Counted from the first letter of the stretch, positions 27,683 to 37,991 are shown. The stretch is DNA of 44,937 nucleotides from Bacteroidota bacterium (GCA_018267875.1 JAFDXP010000049.1:1-44937); one strand, 5' to 3'. The notes: a model not told the origin generated them from the sequence alone. Made by a program: numbers and translations.

Positions 27683-27940
27683 ATCAATTTAATGACCTTA
27701 CTTAATCTGATATAAACTTCGATATGGAAATACATTATTAGAATAATAATCCCCTTTTTGTTCGACTCTGAAAGAGTTTCAATATCAAAGAAGAATTTTC
27801 ACTATATAAAATAGACAAGTTCAAGGTTAAGAAGGTTCAAAAAATAAATTGTGGATAGTCAATATGCTTCAATAAATACCACCTTTCATATTTGGTTAAT
27901 GAATGTTTTTGCCGCATTTGGTTACATAATTTGAAAGCAC
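27683..27940. other. Noncoding stretch before the gapA promoter
   Basis: Nothing gene-like is visible. A small AT-only hairpin (ATTATT..AATAAT) precedes CCCCTTTTT near 27735-27760 and may weakly end the glycosyltransferase transcript. Confidence 0.35.
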
Positions 27941-27972
27941 TTTGGAATATTATCGCATACCAAGTACCTTTG
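27941..27972 (+). promoter_or_regulatory. gapA promoter (TTTG-N20-TAnnTTTG)
   Basis: TTTG at 27941-27944 is followed after exactly 20 bp by TACCTTTG at 27965-27972. Both elements match the Bacteroidota sigma-ABfr consensus, and the box is 40 bp upstream of the gapA ATG. This is one of the two clearest promoters in the window. Confidence 0.85.
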
Positions 27973-28012
27973 CAGCGTTTTTTAAAAGAATTTTAAAACC
28001 AAAACCAACATA

Positions 28013-29026
28013 ATGAGTACCGTAAAAGTTGCCATCAATGGCTTCGGTCGTATTGGCCGCCTTGCCTTCCGTCAAATTTTCAACATGGAAGGTATTGAAG
28101 TAGTTGCTATCAATGATCTTACAAAGCCAAACGTATTGGCGCACCTTTTGAAGTACGATACAGCTCAAGGACGCTTCAACGCAAACGTTACACACACGGA
28201 CGATGCTATTTCTGTAAACGGTCAGGCTATTAAAATTTATGCACAAAAAGATCCTGCACAAATTCCTTGGGGAAGCCACCAAGTGGATGTTGTGTTGGAA
28301 TGTACCGGATTTTTTACGGATGCCGAAAAAGCAAAAGCACATATCACTGCAGGTGCCAAGCGTGTAGTTATTTCTGCTCCTGCTACAGGCGACATGAAAA
28401 CCGTAGTTTTCAATGTAAACCACCAAATCTTAGATGGTAGCGAAACCATTATCAGTTGTGCGTCTTGCACTACCAATTGCTTAGCACCAATGGCTAAAGT
28501 ATTGAACGATAGCTTTGGTATTGAAACCGGTATCATGAGCACCATTCATGCTTACACCAACGATCAAAACACCTTAGATGCTCCACATGCTAAAGGAGAT
28601 TTACGTCGTGCGCGTGCAGCTGCTGAAAACATTGTTCCAAACAGCACCGGTGCTGCCAAAGCAATAGGCTTAGTATTGCCTGAACTGAATGGCAAATTAG
28701 ATGGCGGCGCACAACGTGTCCCTACCGTTACCGGTTCATTGACTGAGTTAGTTTCTATTTTAACAAAGAAAACGACTGTTACCGAAATCAATGCTGCCAT
28801 GAAAGCTGCTGCTACTGAAAGTTTTGGCTACAATGAAGATGAAATTGTAAGCAGTGACATCATTGGTACTTCTTTCGGTTCATTGTTTGATGCTACGCAA
28901 ACAAAAGTGATGACTGTGGGCGACAAGCAATTGGTGAAAACCGTAAGTTGGTACGACAACGAGATGAGCTATGTTTCTCAACTGGTTCGCACCGTAAAAT
29001 ATTTTGCCGGACTGATTTCTAAATAA
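28013..29026 (+). CDS. gapA: Glyceraldehyde-3-phosphate dehydrogenase, type I
   Basis: GAPDH converts glyceraldehyde 3-phosphate, phosphate and NAD+ to 1,3-bisphosphoglycerate in cytoplasmic glycolysis. The 337-residue length is normal. The Rossmann motif is [13 protein letters not shown] at residues 8-20, and Asp35 in AINDL suggests NAD rather than NADP preference. The catalytic Cys152 is in [12 protein letters not shown]. The phosphate-site and S-loop stretches ([23 protein letters not shown]) and the end [13 protein letters not shown] are all present. It has a strong own promoter and a hairpin terminator, and is followed by pgk, the next enzyme of glycolysis. Confidence 0.98.
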   Translation: MSTVKVAINGFGRIGRLAFRQIFNMEGIEVVAINDLTKPNVLAHLLKYDTAQGRFNANVTHTDDAISVNGQAIKIYAQKDPAQIPWGSHQVDVVLECTGFFTDAEKAKAHITAGAKRVVISAPATGDMKTVVFNVNHQILDGSETIISCASCTTNCLAPMAKVLNDSFGIETGIMSTIHAYTNDQNTLDAPHAKGDLRRARAAAENIVPNSTGAAKAIGLVLPELNGKLDGGAQRVPTVTGSLTELVSILTKKTTVTEINAAMKAAATESFGYNEDEIVSSDIIGTSFGSLFDATQTKVMTVGDKQLVKTVSWYDNEMSYVSQLVRTVKYFAGLISK

Positions 29027-29046
29027 AAAGTCAAAATATGCTAACC

Positions 29047-29089
29047 AAAACCGCGAAGGACGCTACTCATGCGCACTTGGCGGTTTTTT
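29047..29089 (+). terminator. Terminator after gapA
   Basis: AAAACCGC (29047-29054) pairs with GCGGTTTT (29080-29087), and the T-run continues to 29089. The loop of about 25 nt is long but has a GCG..CGC inner pairing option. It lies 20 bp after the gapA stop. Confidence 0.7.
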
Positions 29090-29162
29090 ACTTTTTTTTC
29101 TACATTCCCATTTTTTCATTCTACTTAATTCAATTTCATTTTTTTAATCGAAGATTCTTGTT

Positions 29163-30374
29163 ATGAACCAATTCAACGATTTTAATTTTTCAGGTATAAG
29201 AGCGCTGATTCGCGTTGACTTTAATGTGCCTATAAAAGATGGCAAGATTACCGATGGAACTCGTATCAATGCGGCATTGCCCACAATTGAAAAAGTGTTG
29301 AAAGACGGCGGAAGCGTGATCTTAATGAGCCATTGGGGTCGTCCACTCAAGGACATGGAAAAGAAGCCCCATTTGACACTTTCCGATTTCACCCTGGCTC
29401 CGGTGGCTGTTTATTTGTCAGAAAAATTAAGCAAACCAGTAACCTTTGTTGCAGACAGCATGAGCGAAGAAGCAAGCCAAAAAGCAGCATCATTGAAACC
29501 CGGCGAAGTGATGCTGCTTGAAAACCTGCGCTACTATAAACAAGAAGAAAAAGGCGATAGAGCATTTGCAGAAAAATTATCTAAATTAGGCGATGTATAT
29601 ATAAACGATGCTTTCGGTACAGCACATCGTGCTCATGCTTCTACAGCCATCATTGCAGACTTCTTTTCTCCCGACAAAAAAATGTTTGGTTATTTGATGG
29701 AAAATGAAGTGAAAGCAGCTGAACAAGTATTGCATAATTCACAAAAGCCATTTACAGCAATTATAGGCGGGGCAAAGGTTTCAGATAAAATTTTGATAAT
29801 TGAGAACTTATTGGAAAAAGCTACTGATATCATCATAGGCGGAGGCATGGCCTATACCTTTTTCAAAGCTCAAGGATGCCATATTGGTAATTCATTGTGC
29901 GAAGATGACAGATTGGAAACAGCCGCTAATTTATTACAGAAAGCAGCGGAAAAGGGTGTGTCTATACACTTGCCAAGCGACAGCATTATTGCTGATAAAT
30001 TTGATGCGCAAGCCAACACTTCTTCTGCCAACAACTCAGAAATTCCCGAAGGCTGGATGGGCTTAGATGTAGGTCAGATAGCCTGCGACACTTTCTCTAA
30101 AGTGATTAGAAATTCAAAGACTATTCTTTGGAATGGACCAATGGGGGTATTTGAAATGGAAAAGTTTCAACATGGCACTAAATGTATTGCCGATGCAGTA
30201 GCTGATGCTACGGCTGAAGGTGCTTTTTCATTAGTAGGTGGTGGCGATAGCGTGGCTGCGGTTAATAAATTCGGATACGCAGACAAAGTGAGCTATGTAT
30301 CTACCGGTGGAGGTGCTATGCTTGAATTTTTTGAAGGAAAAGTATTACCCGGAATCGCGGCAATCAACCAATAA
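29163..30374 (+). CDS. pgk: Phosphoglycerate kinase
   Basis: PGK transfers phosphate from 1,3-bisphosphoglycerate to ADP, the step after GAPDH. The 403-residue length is typical. The N-terminal domain has the substrate-binding [15 protein letters not shown] and SHWGRP stretches, then [14 protein letters not shown] and the [16 protein letters not shown] signature. The C-terminal nucleotide domain has [30 protein letters not shown] and [10 protein letters not shown]. The end [17 protein letters not shown] is conserved. It is downstream of gapA but separated by a terminator, so it probably has its own promoter in the T-rich stretch before 29163. A clear hairpin terminator follows. Confidence 0.98.
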   Translation: MNQFNDFNFSGIRALIRVDFNVPIKDGKITDGTRINAALPTIEKVLKDGGSVILMSHWGRPLKDMEKKPHLTLSDFTLAPVAVYLSEKLSKPVTFVADSMSEEASQKAASLKPGEVMLLENLRYYKQEEKGDRAFAEKLSKLGDVYINDAFGTAHRAHASTAIIADFFSPDKKMFGYLMENEVKAAEQVLHNSQKPFTAIIGGAKVSDKILIIENLLEKATDIIIGGGMAYTFFKAQGCHIGNSLCEDDRLETAANLLQKAAEKGVSIHLPSDSIIADKFDAQANTSSANNSEIPEGWMGLDVGQIACDTFSKVIRNSKTILWNGPMGVFEMEKFQHGTKCIADAVADATAEGAFSLVGGGDSVAAVNKFGYADKVSYVSTGGGAMLEFFEGKVLPGIAAINQ

Positions 30375-30395
30375 TTTTCTGTAAACGTTTTATTG

Positions 30396-30424
30396 AAAGC
30401 GCGAATAAATGTTCGCGCTTTTAT
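30396..30424 (+). terminator. Terminator after pgk
   Basis: AAAGCGCGAA (30396-30405) pairs perfectly with TTCGCGCTTT (30412-30421) around a 6-nt loop and is followed by further T residues. It sits between the convergent pgk and Lon-domain genes, and on the minus strand the A-run gives a short U-tract too. Confidence 0.88.
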
Positions 30425-30428
30425 CGTT

Positions 30429-31073
30429 TTATAAGTTGAAATCTTTCAACGACAAGTCTCGAAAATGCCCATTCCTACGTATGCGTGCTTTCACCTCTTC
30501 TAATTCTTTGATAGCAGGAATTAGCTTGTTTAAGTGCCTTCTGACATACTCCAAGCGTTGCACTTCTTCCATCAAACAAAGTAATTCATACTCTTGCTGG
30601 CGATTCAATCCTATAAAATGAGCAACTTCATACGATATCATTTTTGTTTTATTTACCGGAAATTTCTCTTCAGAATCCAATAAGGCAAAAAGTCTTTTCA
30701 CTTCTGAAAAAATCAGCTGTGCAATCTTTGTATTGCCATGCGTCATTTCATTGTTGGGATATTCTACAATCGCGCCCTGATATAGCTTTTCAGGAATTTG
30801 ATGCACTTGTTCTAAAACCCGAAACACCGATTTTCCGATGGTGCGAATATCCATCTCTCCATTTTCATATTCCTTTACCAATTCTACAATTTCTATGGAG
30901 GTGCCGTACTGCTCCATTTTATGATCCAGAACAGGTAAAATTCCAAAAGGTTTTTTATCTCGAAAACATTCCGTAACCATTTGCTTGTAGCGTGGTTCAA
31001 AAATATGAAGGTTGAGTGTTTCGCTTGGATAAACAACAATATCTAACGGGAAAATGGGAATAAAATTGATCAT
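30429..31073 (-). CDS. Lon protease N-terminal (substrate-binding) domain protein
   Basis: This 214-residue cytoplasmic protein consists only of the LON substrate-binding domain; there is no ATPase or Ser-Lys protease domain. The opening FIPIFPLDIVVYPSETLNLHIFEPRYKQMV is the diagnostic start of the domain. GILPVLDHKMEQYGTSIEIV and the YENGEMDIRTIGKSVFRVLE strands follow. The C-terminal third is helical and charged (LEEVKARIRR). Single-domain proteins of this type are common in the phylum and have no well-defined role; substrate recognition or regulation of Lon-like proteolysis is a guess. Its ATG overlaps the stop of the O-antigen ligase-like gene (31070-31073), implying translational coupling. 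Confidence 0.88.
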   Translation of the reverse strand: MINFIPIFPLDIVVYPSETLNLHIFEPRYKQMVTECFRDKKPFGILPVLDHKMEQYGTSIEIVELVKEYENGEMDIRTIGKSVFRVLEQVHQIPEKLYQGAIVEYPNNEMTHGNTKIAQLIFSEVKRLFALLDSEEKFPVNKTKMISYEVAHFIGLNRQQEYELLCLMEEVQRLEYVRRHLNKLIPAIKELEEVKARIRRNGHFRDLSLKDFNL

Positions 31074-32353
31074 GGTATTTGAAGTGCTGGTTGAACAGAT
31101 GAAGGTTGACTATGCAACATAGTATGTCTTTGCCAAAGCAAAAAAAACAAGAAAACAAATACGCCAAATTGCGTTTCCAGCAAGGGTTCTACCATTAATG
31201 GAATCATCATCATCCCCCATAAAATCACAAAGAAAAAACCTTCTCTATTTTTACGTACTTCTGTAAGAGGATACAAAACCCAAGCAATAAAAATGAGCAT
31301 TGCCGGAATGCCGCATGCAAGAGCTACTGACAAAAATTGATTGTGCGGAATTAACCTTTGAACATCAGGCACCTGTGGATACCATTGAGTATATCCTCCT
31401 TTCATACTATCAAGCAAATCTCCTGCTCCAACACCAAGAAAGGGATGTTTTTGGATCAGTTTTACAGCAATTTCATAGGACATGTATCTGCCAATATCAC
31501 TGTAATCACCGGACATGTTTTTTTCTTGAAACATATCCCATGAAAACAGTGTATGCTCAATTCTATTATGCAAGGTGGGAACCAATTTCCAAGTTGTTGT
31601 AAGCATCAACAAACCAAAAGAAACTACCAATAGTCCATAATTGCGTGTCTTTTTTCTCCATAACAGAAAGCCACTCCACCCTACTAAAAAAAGGTAAAAA
31701 CACATCAAACCTGTACGCACAGCAAGCAAATGCAAAGCAATGATGATTATTACAATGAGTACAACATTAATTCGTCTTTGCCAAAGACGAGCTAAATGTG
31801 GATGAATGTAGATGTTCCAAACGATAGATGCGGCAAGTGTAATACTGAAAATGATATAATCGTTTTTGGGTAAGGTCGGTACTACATGAGAATAATTGTA
31901 GCCCTTTATGTAAAAGGCAGCATTGGAAAAAAAACAAAATGAACTATACCCAAGGGCAATCAACAACAATAAATTGAGGATATACCAAAATATCGTTTTT
32001 TGGCGGATTGAAAACTGAGGCGTAAATGCAAAAGCAAGTGGCAATAGCAGAATTGGTAGTTTCGTTTCACAGCGCGTGTACCAATATTCTAAATCCGTAC
32101 TCCAAAATCCGGAAAGCACATAAAACAACACCCATATTAAACCAATCCACCACCATTTTTGTTTCACCCAATATTTCGGATGTACACCTAAAAGTGCATT
32201 GGCTCCAAAAAGGATCATAGCAATAGAAAGCATAGCTCGCGACAAGAAAAAGCCGACTAATATGCCCAATAAAGCAACCAAAGCAATCTGAATCCTCAAT
32301 TTCACGGGAAGAAAACTATTTTTGTTCACCAGTTTAGTATCGTTTATCTGCAA
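31070..32353 (-). CDS. O-antigen ligase/polymerase family membrane protein
   Basis: This 427-residue polytopic membrane protein has 10-12 predicted hydrophobic segments through nearly the whole length. The large periplasmic loop contains the Wzy_C/WaaL hallmark IQKHPFLGVGAGDL, followed later by LIPHNQFLSVALACG, with the conserved HNQFL motif. Members either ligate O-antigen to lipid A-core or polymerise glycan repeat units in the periplasm; sequence alone does not separate these. The frame overlaps the downstream Lon-domain gene by 4 bp. It is divergent from meaB with only 21 bp between the start codons, so the two promoters must overlap coding sequence. WecA-like and glycosyltransferase genes in the same window fit a surface-glycan context. 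Confidence 0.85.
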   Translation of the reverse strand: MQINDTKLVNKNSFLPVKLRIQIALVALLGILVGFFLSRAMLSIAMILFGANALLGVHPKYWVKQKWWWIGLIWVLFYVLSGFWSTDLEYWYTRCETKLPILLLPLAFAFTPQFSIRQKTIFWYILNLLLLIALGYSSFCFFSNAAFYIKGYNYSHVVPTLPKNDYIIFSITLAASIVWNIYIHPHLARLWQRRINVVLIVIIIIALHLLAVRTGLMCFYLFLVGWSGFLLWRKKTRNYGLLVVSFGLLMLTTTWKLVPTLHNRIEHTLFSWDMFQEKNMSGDYSDIGRYMSYEIAVKLIQKHPFLGVGAGDLLDSMKGGYTQWYPQVPDVQRLIPHNQFLSVALACGIPAMLIFIAWVLYPLTEVRKNREGFFFVILWGMMMIPLMVEPLLETQFGVFVFLFFLLWQRHTMLHSQPSSVQPALQIP

Positions 32354-32374
32354 ACGATTGAAACCATTTTTTTA

Positions 32375-33292
32375 GTGCGCAACAAAATAAGGCAATTACA
32401 TAAAGACATTCAAACCGGATCTTTTCTTGCGTTAGCTCGAGCCATAACTATGGTAGAAAATGACCTTTCCGGGTATGATCTGTTGTTGGAAATGACAACC
32501 TCGTCCAAGACAAAGGTGGTAGGCATTACGGGTCCTCCGGGAGCCGGAAAAAGCACTTTAGTAAATGCACTTTTAAATATATGGAGTAAGAGTGGAAAAA
32601 AAATTGCGGTGTTGGCAGTAGATCCATCGTCGCCCTTCAATTTCGGTGCCTTACTTGGAGATAGAATTCGTATGTCAGCATTTTACGACAACCCGAATGT
32701 ATATATTCGATCGTTGGCAAGCAGAGGCGCATTGGGTGGATTAAACGCAAAAATCTTAGAAATTACTGACGTAGTCAAACAAGCACCTTTCGATTATTTA
32801 ATCATAGAAACTGTAGGCGTTGGTCAAAGTGAAGTGGAAATTGCTGGCTTAGCCGACTGCACGATAGTTACGCTTGTGCCCGAAGGTGGTGATGTAGTGC
32901 AGACACTAAAAGCAGGCATTATGGAAATTGCAGACATTTTTGTTGTGAATAAAGCAGATAGAGAACTGTCGGAAACACTATATAGAAACCTTAGGAATTT
33001 GGTTCATGAAAAAGCAACAACTGGCTTAGAAATTCCAGTAGTTAAAGTAATAGCAACAGACAGTGTAGGTGTTGAGGAACTTACTGAGAAAATTGATCAA
33101 TTCTTTGTTCAAAAACATAGCAATGACAGAAAATTGCAAATGTTAACAGAAAAGGCTTGGCAATTGATTCAAAAACGACACATGAAAAAGTATCATCGGC
33201 AAGCATTGTTGGAGGAATTAAAAGTTCAATCGCTCAAACCGCAATTTAATCTGTACGCTTTTATTGATAATTATGTATCAAATATCCATTAA
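32375..33292 (+). CDS. meaB: Methylmalonyl-CoA mutase-associated GTPase MeaB
   Basis: This 305-residue G3E-family GTPase, also called ArgK, is the chaperone that protects and reloads B12-dependent methylmalonyl-CoA mutase. The Walker A motif is GPPGAGKS at residues 53-60. The VDPSSPFNFGALLGDRIRM stretch (family switch region), IETVGVGQSEVEI (Walker B with the ETVGVGQSE signature) and VVNKADREL (base-specific NKxD) are all present. The start is a GTG at 32375, supported by family alignment around ALARAITMVEN; no earlier ATG fits. It is divergent from the O-antigen ligase-like gene. The mutase subunits are not in this window. Confidence 0.94.
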   Translation: MRNKIRQLHKDIQTGSFLALARAITMVENDLSGYDLLLEMTTSSKTKVVGITGPPGAGKSTLVNALLNIWSKSGKKIAVLAVDPSSPFNFGALLGDRIRMSAFYDNPNVYIRSLASRGALGGLNAKILEITDVVKQAPFDYLIIETVGVGQSEVEIAGLADCTIVTLVPEGGDVVQTLKAGIMEIADIFVVNKADRELSETLYRNLRNLVHEKATTGLEIPVVKVIATDSVGVEELTEKIDQFFVQKHSNDRKLQMLTEKAWQLIQKRHMKKYHRQALLEELKVQSLKPQFNLYAFIDNYVSNIH

Positions 33293-33314
33293 CCGGTAGG
33301 TAACAACAGGATAA

Positions 33315-33356
33315 CTGTTAGATAACAGCACTTTCAAAAAGTCGTATTTACTTTTG
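33315..33356 (+). promoter_or_regulatory. Inverted repeat and -7 box upstream of the WecA-like gene
   Basis: CTGTTA (33315-33320) and TAACAG (33323-33328) form an inverted repeat with a 2-bp centre, operator-like in form. A perfect TAnnTTTG box (TACTTTTG) lies at 33349-33356, but without a TTTG at proper spacing and 139 bp before the ATG. A regulatory role is inferred. Confidence 0.35.
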
Positions 33357-33495
33357 TATAGACAAAGAAAAAGAAAAAAATCGTCAAAAAAATGTCAGCG
33401 TTTTGATAATATTGATATACTTTGGTACGGAAATGAATTTTAAGACGATTCGAAGGTCTATGGTTTTAACCTGTAACACTTAGACAAGCCCCGGT

Positions 33496-34701
33496 ATGAT
33501 GAACCTCTCTCCATACGTTGCCTGTGTGATAATTGCTGTAATTGCAGCATTTACGTCTGGACTATCAATTCCAAAGATTATTCTGCTTGCTAAGAAGAAG
33601 CGGTTATTTGACTTGCCTGACAATAACCGAAAGATTCATAAAGAAGTAGTTCCTAATTTGGGGGGAGTAGCCATCTTTTTTTCTTTTATTATAGTTGCCT
33701 CATTATTTGCAAGAAATGCCGTTTTCCCAACTTGGAATTATTTAGTGGCATCTGCCACTATTTTATTTGTAGTTGGCATAAAAGATGATATTGTCAGTCT
33801 TTCTCCTGCAAAAAAATTTTTAGCACAAATTCTGGCTGCGATCATTACGGTTATGCTCGCCGATGTACGTCTTCATTCTCTACATGGCATTTTGGGTATT
33901 CATGAAATGCCGAAATGGATCAGCATCATTTTTTCGATTATAGGCTGTGTTTTCATCACCAATGCTTTTAACTTGATTGATGGAATTGATGGATTGGCCG
34001 GTACAATTGGTACCTTATGCGCATTGGCACTAGGCGGTTGTCTTTTGCTTCAACACAATTATGGTGCTGCTTATGTGTGCTTTGCCTTAGTTGGCGGGCT
34101 GATTGGCTTTTTAAGGTATAATATTGCACCTGCTCGAATTTTCATGGGAGATAGTGGATCTTTATTTCTTGGGTTCACTATTTCGGTCATGTCAATTACC
34201 TTAGTCAATACATTTGAAACGCCACATAATCTACTGGCATCATTTATTCATTCTACTCCCGGAGCCTTACTGTTCACTCTATCAGTGTTGTTTATTCCCG
34301 TATTCGATTCATTCAGAGTATTTCTAACACGCATAGCCAAAGGGAAGCATCCTTTTCATGCCGATCGTACACACTTACATCATTATCTTCTTGATTTAGG
34401 CTTTAGTCACTCCAATACGGTAACAACCTTAGTTACAGCCAACTTACTCATAATTACTATCGCCTTGTTGGTTCAAGACCTCAACCCAACTCTTGCAATT
34501 GCTATTATAACAGCAGTAAGTTTTGGGCTTTATGCTATTCTATATCAAATGCGAAAAGTGCGGCTGAAAAAGACCGAATTTTTTAAAAATAAATTGGCTA
34601 ATCTTCGAACAGAGCAAAACGAAAAAGCTCATCATGAAACTCCTCCAAGAGGAAAATCACCTGAAGCAGGATTACCAATGATGTCAACCAAAGGATCTTA
34701 A
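33496..34701 (+). CDS. Undecaprenyl-phosphate N-acetylhexosaminyl-1-phosphate transferase (WecA/TagO-like)
   Basis: This 401-residue polytopic inner-membrane enzyme of the MraY/WecA family starts lipid-linked glycan synthesis by moving a sugar-1-phosphate from a UDP-sugar onto undecaprenyl phosphate. About ten hydrophobic helices are visible. The diagnostic motifs are KIHKEVVPNLGG near residue 46, IKDDIVSLSPAKKF, NAFNLIDGIDGLAG, ARIFMGDSGSLFLGF and the His-rich cytoplasmic HPFHADRTHLHHYLLDLG, which marks the WecA/TagO rather than MraY branch. The last 40 residues are a charged cytoplasmic tail. Two consecutive ATG codons (33496, 33499) are possible starts. It converges with the next gene with 4 bp between stops. 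Confidence 0.92.
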   Translation: MMNLSPYVACVIIAVIAAFTSGLSIPKIILLAKKKRLFDLPDNNRKIHKEVVPNLGGVAIFFSFIIVASLFARNAVFPTWNYLVASATILFVVGIKDDIVSLSPAKKFLAQILAAIITVMLADVRLHSLHGILGIHEMPKWISIIFSIIGCVFITNAFNLIDGIDGLAGTIGTLCALALGGCLLLQHNYGAAYVCFALVGGLIGFLRYNIAPARIFMGDSGSLFLGFTISVMSITLVNTFETPHNLLASFIHSTPGALLFTLSVLFIPVFDSFRVFLTRIAKGKHPFHADRTHLHHYLLDLGFSHSNTVTTLVTANLLIITIALLVQDLNPTLAIAIITAVSFGLYAILYQMRKVRLKKTEFFKNKLANLRTEQNEKAHHETPPRGKSPEAGLPMMSTKGS

Positions 34702-34705
34702 ATAA

Positions 34706-36007
34706 CTATTGTAAGCTATTATTAACGACAAATGAGCCGGACTGATAGCGATAAAAATATAGAAAATTATTTTCGTTGTACTGTAATTCCTTTTGCTGAT
34801 TCCATTGCAGTTTTACATCAAATTTTGTAAAAGGAGCTAAGCTATTATCATTTTGCTTGGTGTTGTAAACAGTGCCGTATGAATGCAATAGGTATCCATA
34901 CCAAAAAAGGGCATCATAACCACGAAACACCATTTCTGTAAGCTTTCCGCTAAATTGAGCACGAAAACTGTTTGCTAAAGAACGTGCCCGAGGTGTACTT
35001 AAATCAAAATAAAAAGGTGAGGTAAAATTGATTCGCAAGTTATTCCAAACATCTGCCTTTTTTAACTGAGGCATAAACCGCCAAGAAGGAAGACCATAAA
35101 TTTCAAATTGATAATTAGGAAACCAAACACTTATATCATTTAAAGTGGATTCCGCAGTAGCAACATCTACTATAGGGAGAAAAAATACGTTTATATCCGT
35201 GCTATCTAAGTTTCGTTCTAATCTGTTTTTCAAAAAGGGTTTTTCAATTGAGATAGGTTTGATCTTTTGTTCGTCATTTACCAAAATATTTTCAGCAGCA
35301 AGCGAATCAGTCATATTCGAACGACGATATAGCAACAACATAGAACGATTGGGATACCTTTTGTTTGCAGCAACTTTTAAAAGCTCTACATGCTTTCGCA
35401 AAGTAGGCTGAAGCATAGTAAAAAACAGATTGTCATTGATCTCTGCATCTGAAGGTGAAATAGCAGAAATGAAATTTATTTCATGTGCTTTAGCATATTC
35501 TGCAATGGGTAATAATTGGGTTGATTGTAATGCTCCGATTATTAAGTCTGACCCATTCAAGGTTTCTCCTTTTACGATTTCCTCTGGTCGCAATCCCGGC
35601 TCTGTTACATCATGCACAAAAATATCCAACTGATATCCTAATGCATTGAGACTATCCGCTGCCAACTTAATTCCTTCATAAAATCCTATAGAAACGGCTA
35701 CCTTTTCAGTGAGTTTTCCCGTCATAACGGTTTTTCCATTTTGTACCAATTCACTAAGATAAAGTGGAAGTAAAACATCAATCCGGTAACGACTTTTAAT
35801 CTTTGAAGCCGGATATTCTAACACTCGAATTTTCTTCTTAGAAACTTGAGCAGTTTGTTTGGGTTGTGTTAGCAAGGTAGGCTTTTGACGAACCGTGCGT
35901 TTTTCTTCACCTCCACCAAATATTTTCTTTAGCAATTGGGCGTGGCTATCTAAAGGAGCATTGACACACCCGAAAAAAAATAATAGAAAATAAAATTTAG
36001 CTCTCAT
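34706..36007 (-). CDS. Periplasmic-binding-protein-like (type 1 fold) exported protein
   Basis: This 433-residue exported protein starts at the ATG at 36007 (MRAKFYFLLFFFGC..). The frame is open seven codons further into guaA, but the signal-peptide position favours 36007. The signal ends either at a lipobox-like FFGC or at SHAQ, so it may be a lipoprotein. The mature protein has the two-lobed type 1 periplasmic-binding fold: YRIDVLLPLYLSEL, AVSIGFYEGIKLAADSLNALG, SDLIIGALQSTQLLPIAEYA and FRGYDALFWYGYLLHSYG are the characteristic strands. Such proteins bind amino acids in ABC uptake or act as LpoA-like envelope regulators; no permease genes are next to it, so a transport role is uncertain. 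It lies 11 bp after guaA on the same strand and is probably co-transcribed. Confidence 0.8.
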   Translation of the reverse strand: MRAKFYFLLFFFGCVNAPLDSHAQLLKKIFGGGEEKRTVRQKPTLLTQPKQTAQVSKKKIRVLEYPASKIKSRYRIDVLLPLYLSELVQNGKTVMTGKLTEKVAVSIGFYEGIKLAADSLNALGYQLDIFVHDVTEPGLRPEEIVKGETLNGSDLIIGALQSTQLLPIAEYAKAHEINFISAISPSDAEINDNLFFTMLQPTLRKHVELLKVAANKRYPNRSMLLLYRRSNMTDSLAAENILVNDEQKIKPISIEKPFLKNRLERNLDSTDINVFFLPIVDVATAESTLNDISVWFPNYQFEIYGLPSWRFMPQLKKADVWNNLRINFTSPFYFDLSTPRARSLANSFRAQFSGKLTEMVFRGYDALFWYGYLLHSYGTVYNTKQNDNSLAPFTKFDVKLQWNQQKELQYNENNFLYFYRYQSGSFVVNNSLQ

Positions 36008-36018
36008 GTTTTCAATTA

Positions 36019-37557
36019 CTATTCCCACTCAATAGTTGCCGGTGGCTTTGAGCTGATGTCATATACCACTCTGTTTATTCCTCTAACTTGATTGATGATA
36101 TCGTTGGAAACTTTAGCCAAAAAATCATGTGGTAAATGTGCCCAATCTGCCGTCATCCCATCTACAGAAGTTACGGCACGCAAAGCTACTGTATATTCAT
36201 AAGTGCGCTCATCTCCCATCACCCCTACACTTTGTACAGGCAACAAAATAGTGCCCGCTTGCCATACCTGATGGTATAATCCACTATCGCGTAAAGCTTG
36301 AATATAGATAGCATCTGCCGCTTGCAACAATTGTACTTTATCTAAAGAAACAGCCCCAAGAATCCGAATCCCTAAGCCCGGCCCAGGAAAGGGATGACGA
36401 GCTATAAAGATTTCGTCTAAACCCAATTCACGTCCTACTTTTCTCACTTCATCTTTAAAAAGAAATCGCAAAGGTTCTACTAAGGCCATGTGCATTATTT
36501 CAGGCAATCCGCCAACATTATGATGCGACTTAATGGTGGCTGATGGACCATGAACTGATACAGATTCTATCACATCGGGATAGATGGTACCTTGACCTAA
36601 AAAACTTACATTTTGAATGGCTATTGCTTCATCGTGGAATACGTCAATAAAGAGCTTACCAATGATTTTGCGTTTTGTTTCCGGATCGGTAACACCGGCT
36701 AATTCTTGGTAAAATTTTTCTTTGGCATCAACCCCTTTAACATTTAAACCCAGATGCTGATACCCTTCCATCACTTGCTCAAATTCATTTTTTCGAAGCA
36801 ACCCATTGTCCACAAAAATGCAATACAGCCTACTGCCAATAGCTCTATGAATAAGCGTTGCTGCAACGGTAGAATCCACGCCACCACTTAATGCCATAAC
36901 AACTTTTTTCTCACCAACTTCCGCTTGAATACGTGAAATAGTTTCTTGAATAAAAGTAGCTGGTGTCCAATCCTGACGACATCCGCAAACATCCACCACA
37001 AAGTTTTTCAAAATCTGAGCTCCGTCCACACTATGCGTAACCTCTGGATGAAACTGTAAAGCATAAACCGGATTAGGCGCGTATGCTTCATGCGCCTTAT
37101 ATGCAGCAACAGGAATTGACTCTGTTTGGGCTAACACAGAAAAACCTTTAGGCAATGCCTGAATGGTATCTGCATGACTCATCCACACTTGTGAGCTTTC
37201 CGGTACTAACGTAAATATTTTGTCGTGTCCTTGTAAATGCAAGTGTGCACGTCCATATTCCCGATGACTTGATTTAGCTACTTCACCTCCCGATTGCTGA
37301 GCGATCAACTGTGCGCCATAACACAAACCCATGACAGGGAGCTTTTGTGCTAAAGCCTGTACGTCCGGCTTGGGAGCTTGTGGATCATTGACAGAAAAAG
37401 GACTACCGGAAAGTATAATTCCCTTCAAGGAAGGTTCAAAATTAACCGGCTTCGTGCAGGGTTGAATTTCACAATAGACATTCAGCTCGCGAATTCTACG
37501 GGCAATTAATTGTGTGAATTGCGAACCAAAATCGAGAATTAGTATCTTATCGTTCAT
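36019..37557 (-). CDS. guaA: GMP synthase (glutamine-hydrolysing)
   Basis: GuaA converts XMP to GMP using ATP and glutamine-derived ammonia in the cytoplasm. The 512-residue protein is the full two-domain form. The N-terminal class I amidotransferase has the nucleophile Cys79 in GLCYGAQ and the His/Glu pair in [10 protein letters not shown]. The ATP-pyrophosphatase domain has the PP-loop [12 protein letters not shown]. The C-terminal dimerisation domain carries [15 protein letters not shown] and ends in the usual KPPATIEWE. All catalytic elements are intact. It sits between the DUF3467 gene and the periplasmic-binding-like gene on the minus strand. The purine genes purK and purE are 2.4 kb away on the other strand, not in one operon. 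Confidence 0.98.
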   Translation of the reverse strand: MNDKILILDFGSQFTQLIARRIRELNVYCEIQPCTKPVNFEPSLKGIILSGSPFSVNDPQAPKPDVQALAQKLPVMGLCYGAQLIAQQSGGEVAKSSHREYGRAHLHLQGHDKIFTLVPESSQVWMSHADTIQALPKGFSVLAQTESIPVAAYKAHEAYAPNPVYALQFHPEVTHSVDGAQILKNFVVDVCGCRQDWTPATFIQETISRIQAEVGEKKVVMALSGGVDSTVAATLIHRAIGSRLYCIFVDNGLLRKNEFEQVMEGYQHLGLNVKGVDAKEKFYQELAGVTDPETKRKIIGKLFIDVFHDEAIAIQNVSFLGQGTIYPDVIESVSVHGPSATIKSHHNVGGLPEIMHMALVEPLRFLFKDEVRKVGRELGLDEIFIARHPFPGPGLGIRILGAVSLDKVQLLQAADAIYIQALRDSGLYHQVWQAGTILLPVQSVGVMGDERTYEYTVALRAVTSVDGMTADWAHLPHDFLAKVSNDIINQVRGINRVVYDISSKPPATIEWE

Positions 37558-37593
37558 TAGATAATGACGAAATAAAGCGTTTAGTAAAAAAAA

Positions 37594-37911
37594 TTATGCT
37601 TGTGCTGCCGGTGAACCAAAGTTGAACGGCATATTTACTTGTTCTTGGTCTTTTATGACACCATGTTGCGCTTCAAAACGCTTCACATTCTCTACCAAAG
37701 CACGCATCAAACGTTTAGCATGAACGGGAGTCATAACAATGCGAGATTTCACCTTTGCCTTTGGCACATTCGGCATTACGTTTACAAAGTCAAGTACAAA
37801 CTCTGCAAAAGAATGGGTAATGATAGCCAGATTAGCATATTCTCCATCGGCAGTTTGCTCTGACAGTTCAATATTCAATTGCTGTTCGGGGTTTTGTTGA
37901 TCCTGTTGCAT
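37594..37911 (-). CDS. DUF3467 family protein
   Basis: This small soluble protein has 105 residues when started at the ATG at 37911 (MQQDQQNPEQQLNIELSEQ). The longer open frame to 38139 runs back through the gldD promoter and coding start and is not credible. The sequence EYANLAIITHSFAEFVLDFVNVMPNVPKAKVKSRIVMTP is the conserved core of DUF3467, a family of about 100 residues with no established function. VHAKRLMRALVENVKRFEAQHG forms an amphipathic helix after it. The gene is 36 bp upstream of guaA on the same strand and may be in the same transcript. It is divergent from gldD. Confidence 0.88.
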   Translation of the reverse strand: MQQDQQNPEQQLNIELSEQTADGEYANLAIITHSFAEFVLDFVNVMPNVPKAKVKSRIVMTPVHAKRLMRALVENVKRFEAQHGVIKDQEQVNMPFNFGSPAAQA

Positions 37912-37991
37912 GTTTAATTTTTTTAGGCTGCGAAAATAACAATAAAGCCGAAAGGATTTTGTTTCAAATGAAAGGATTGACGGAAACCTCT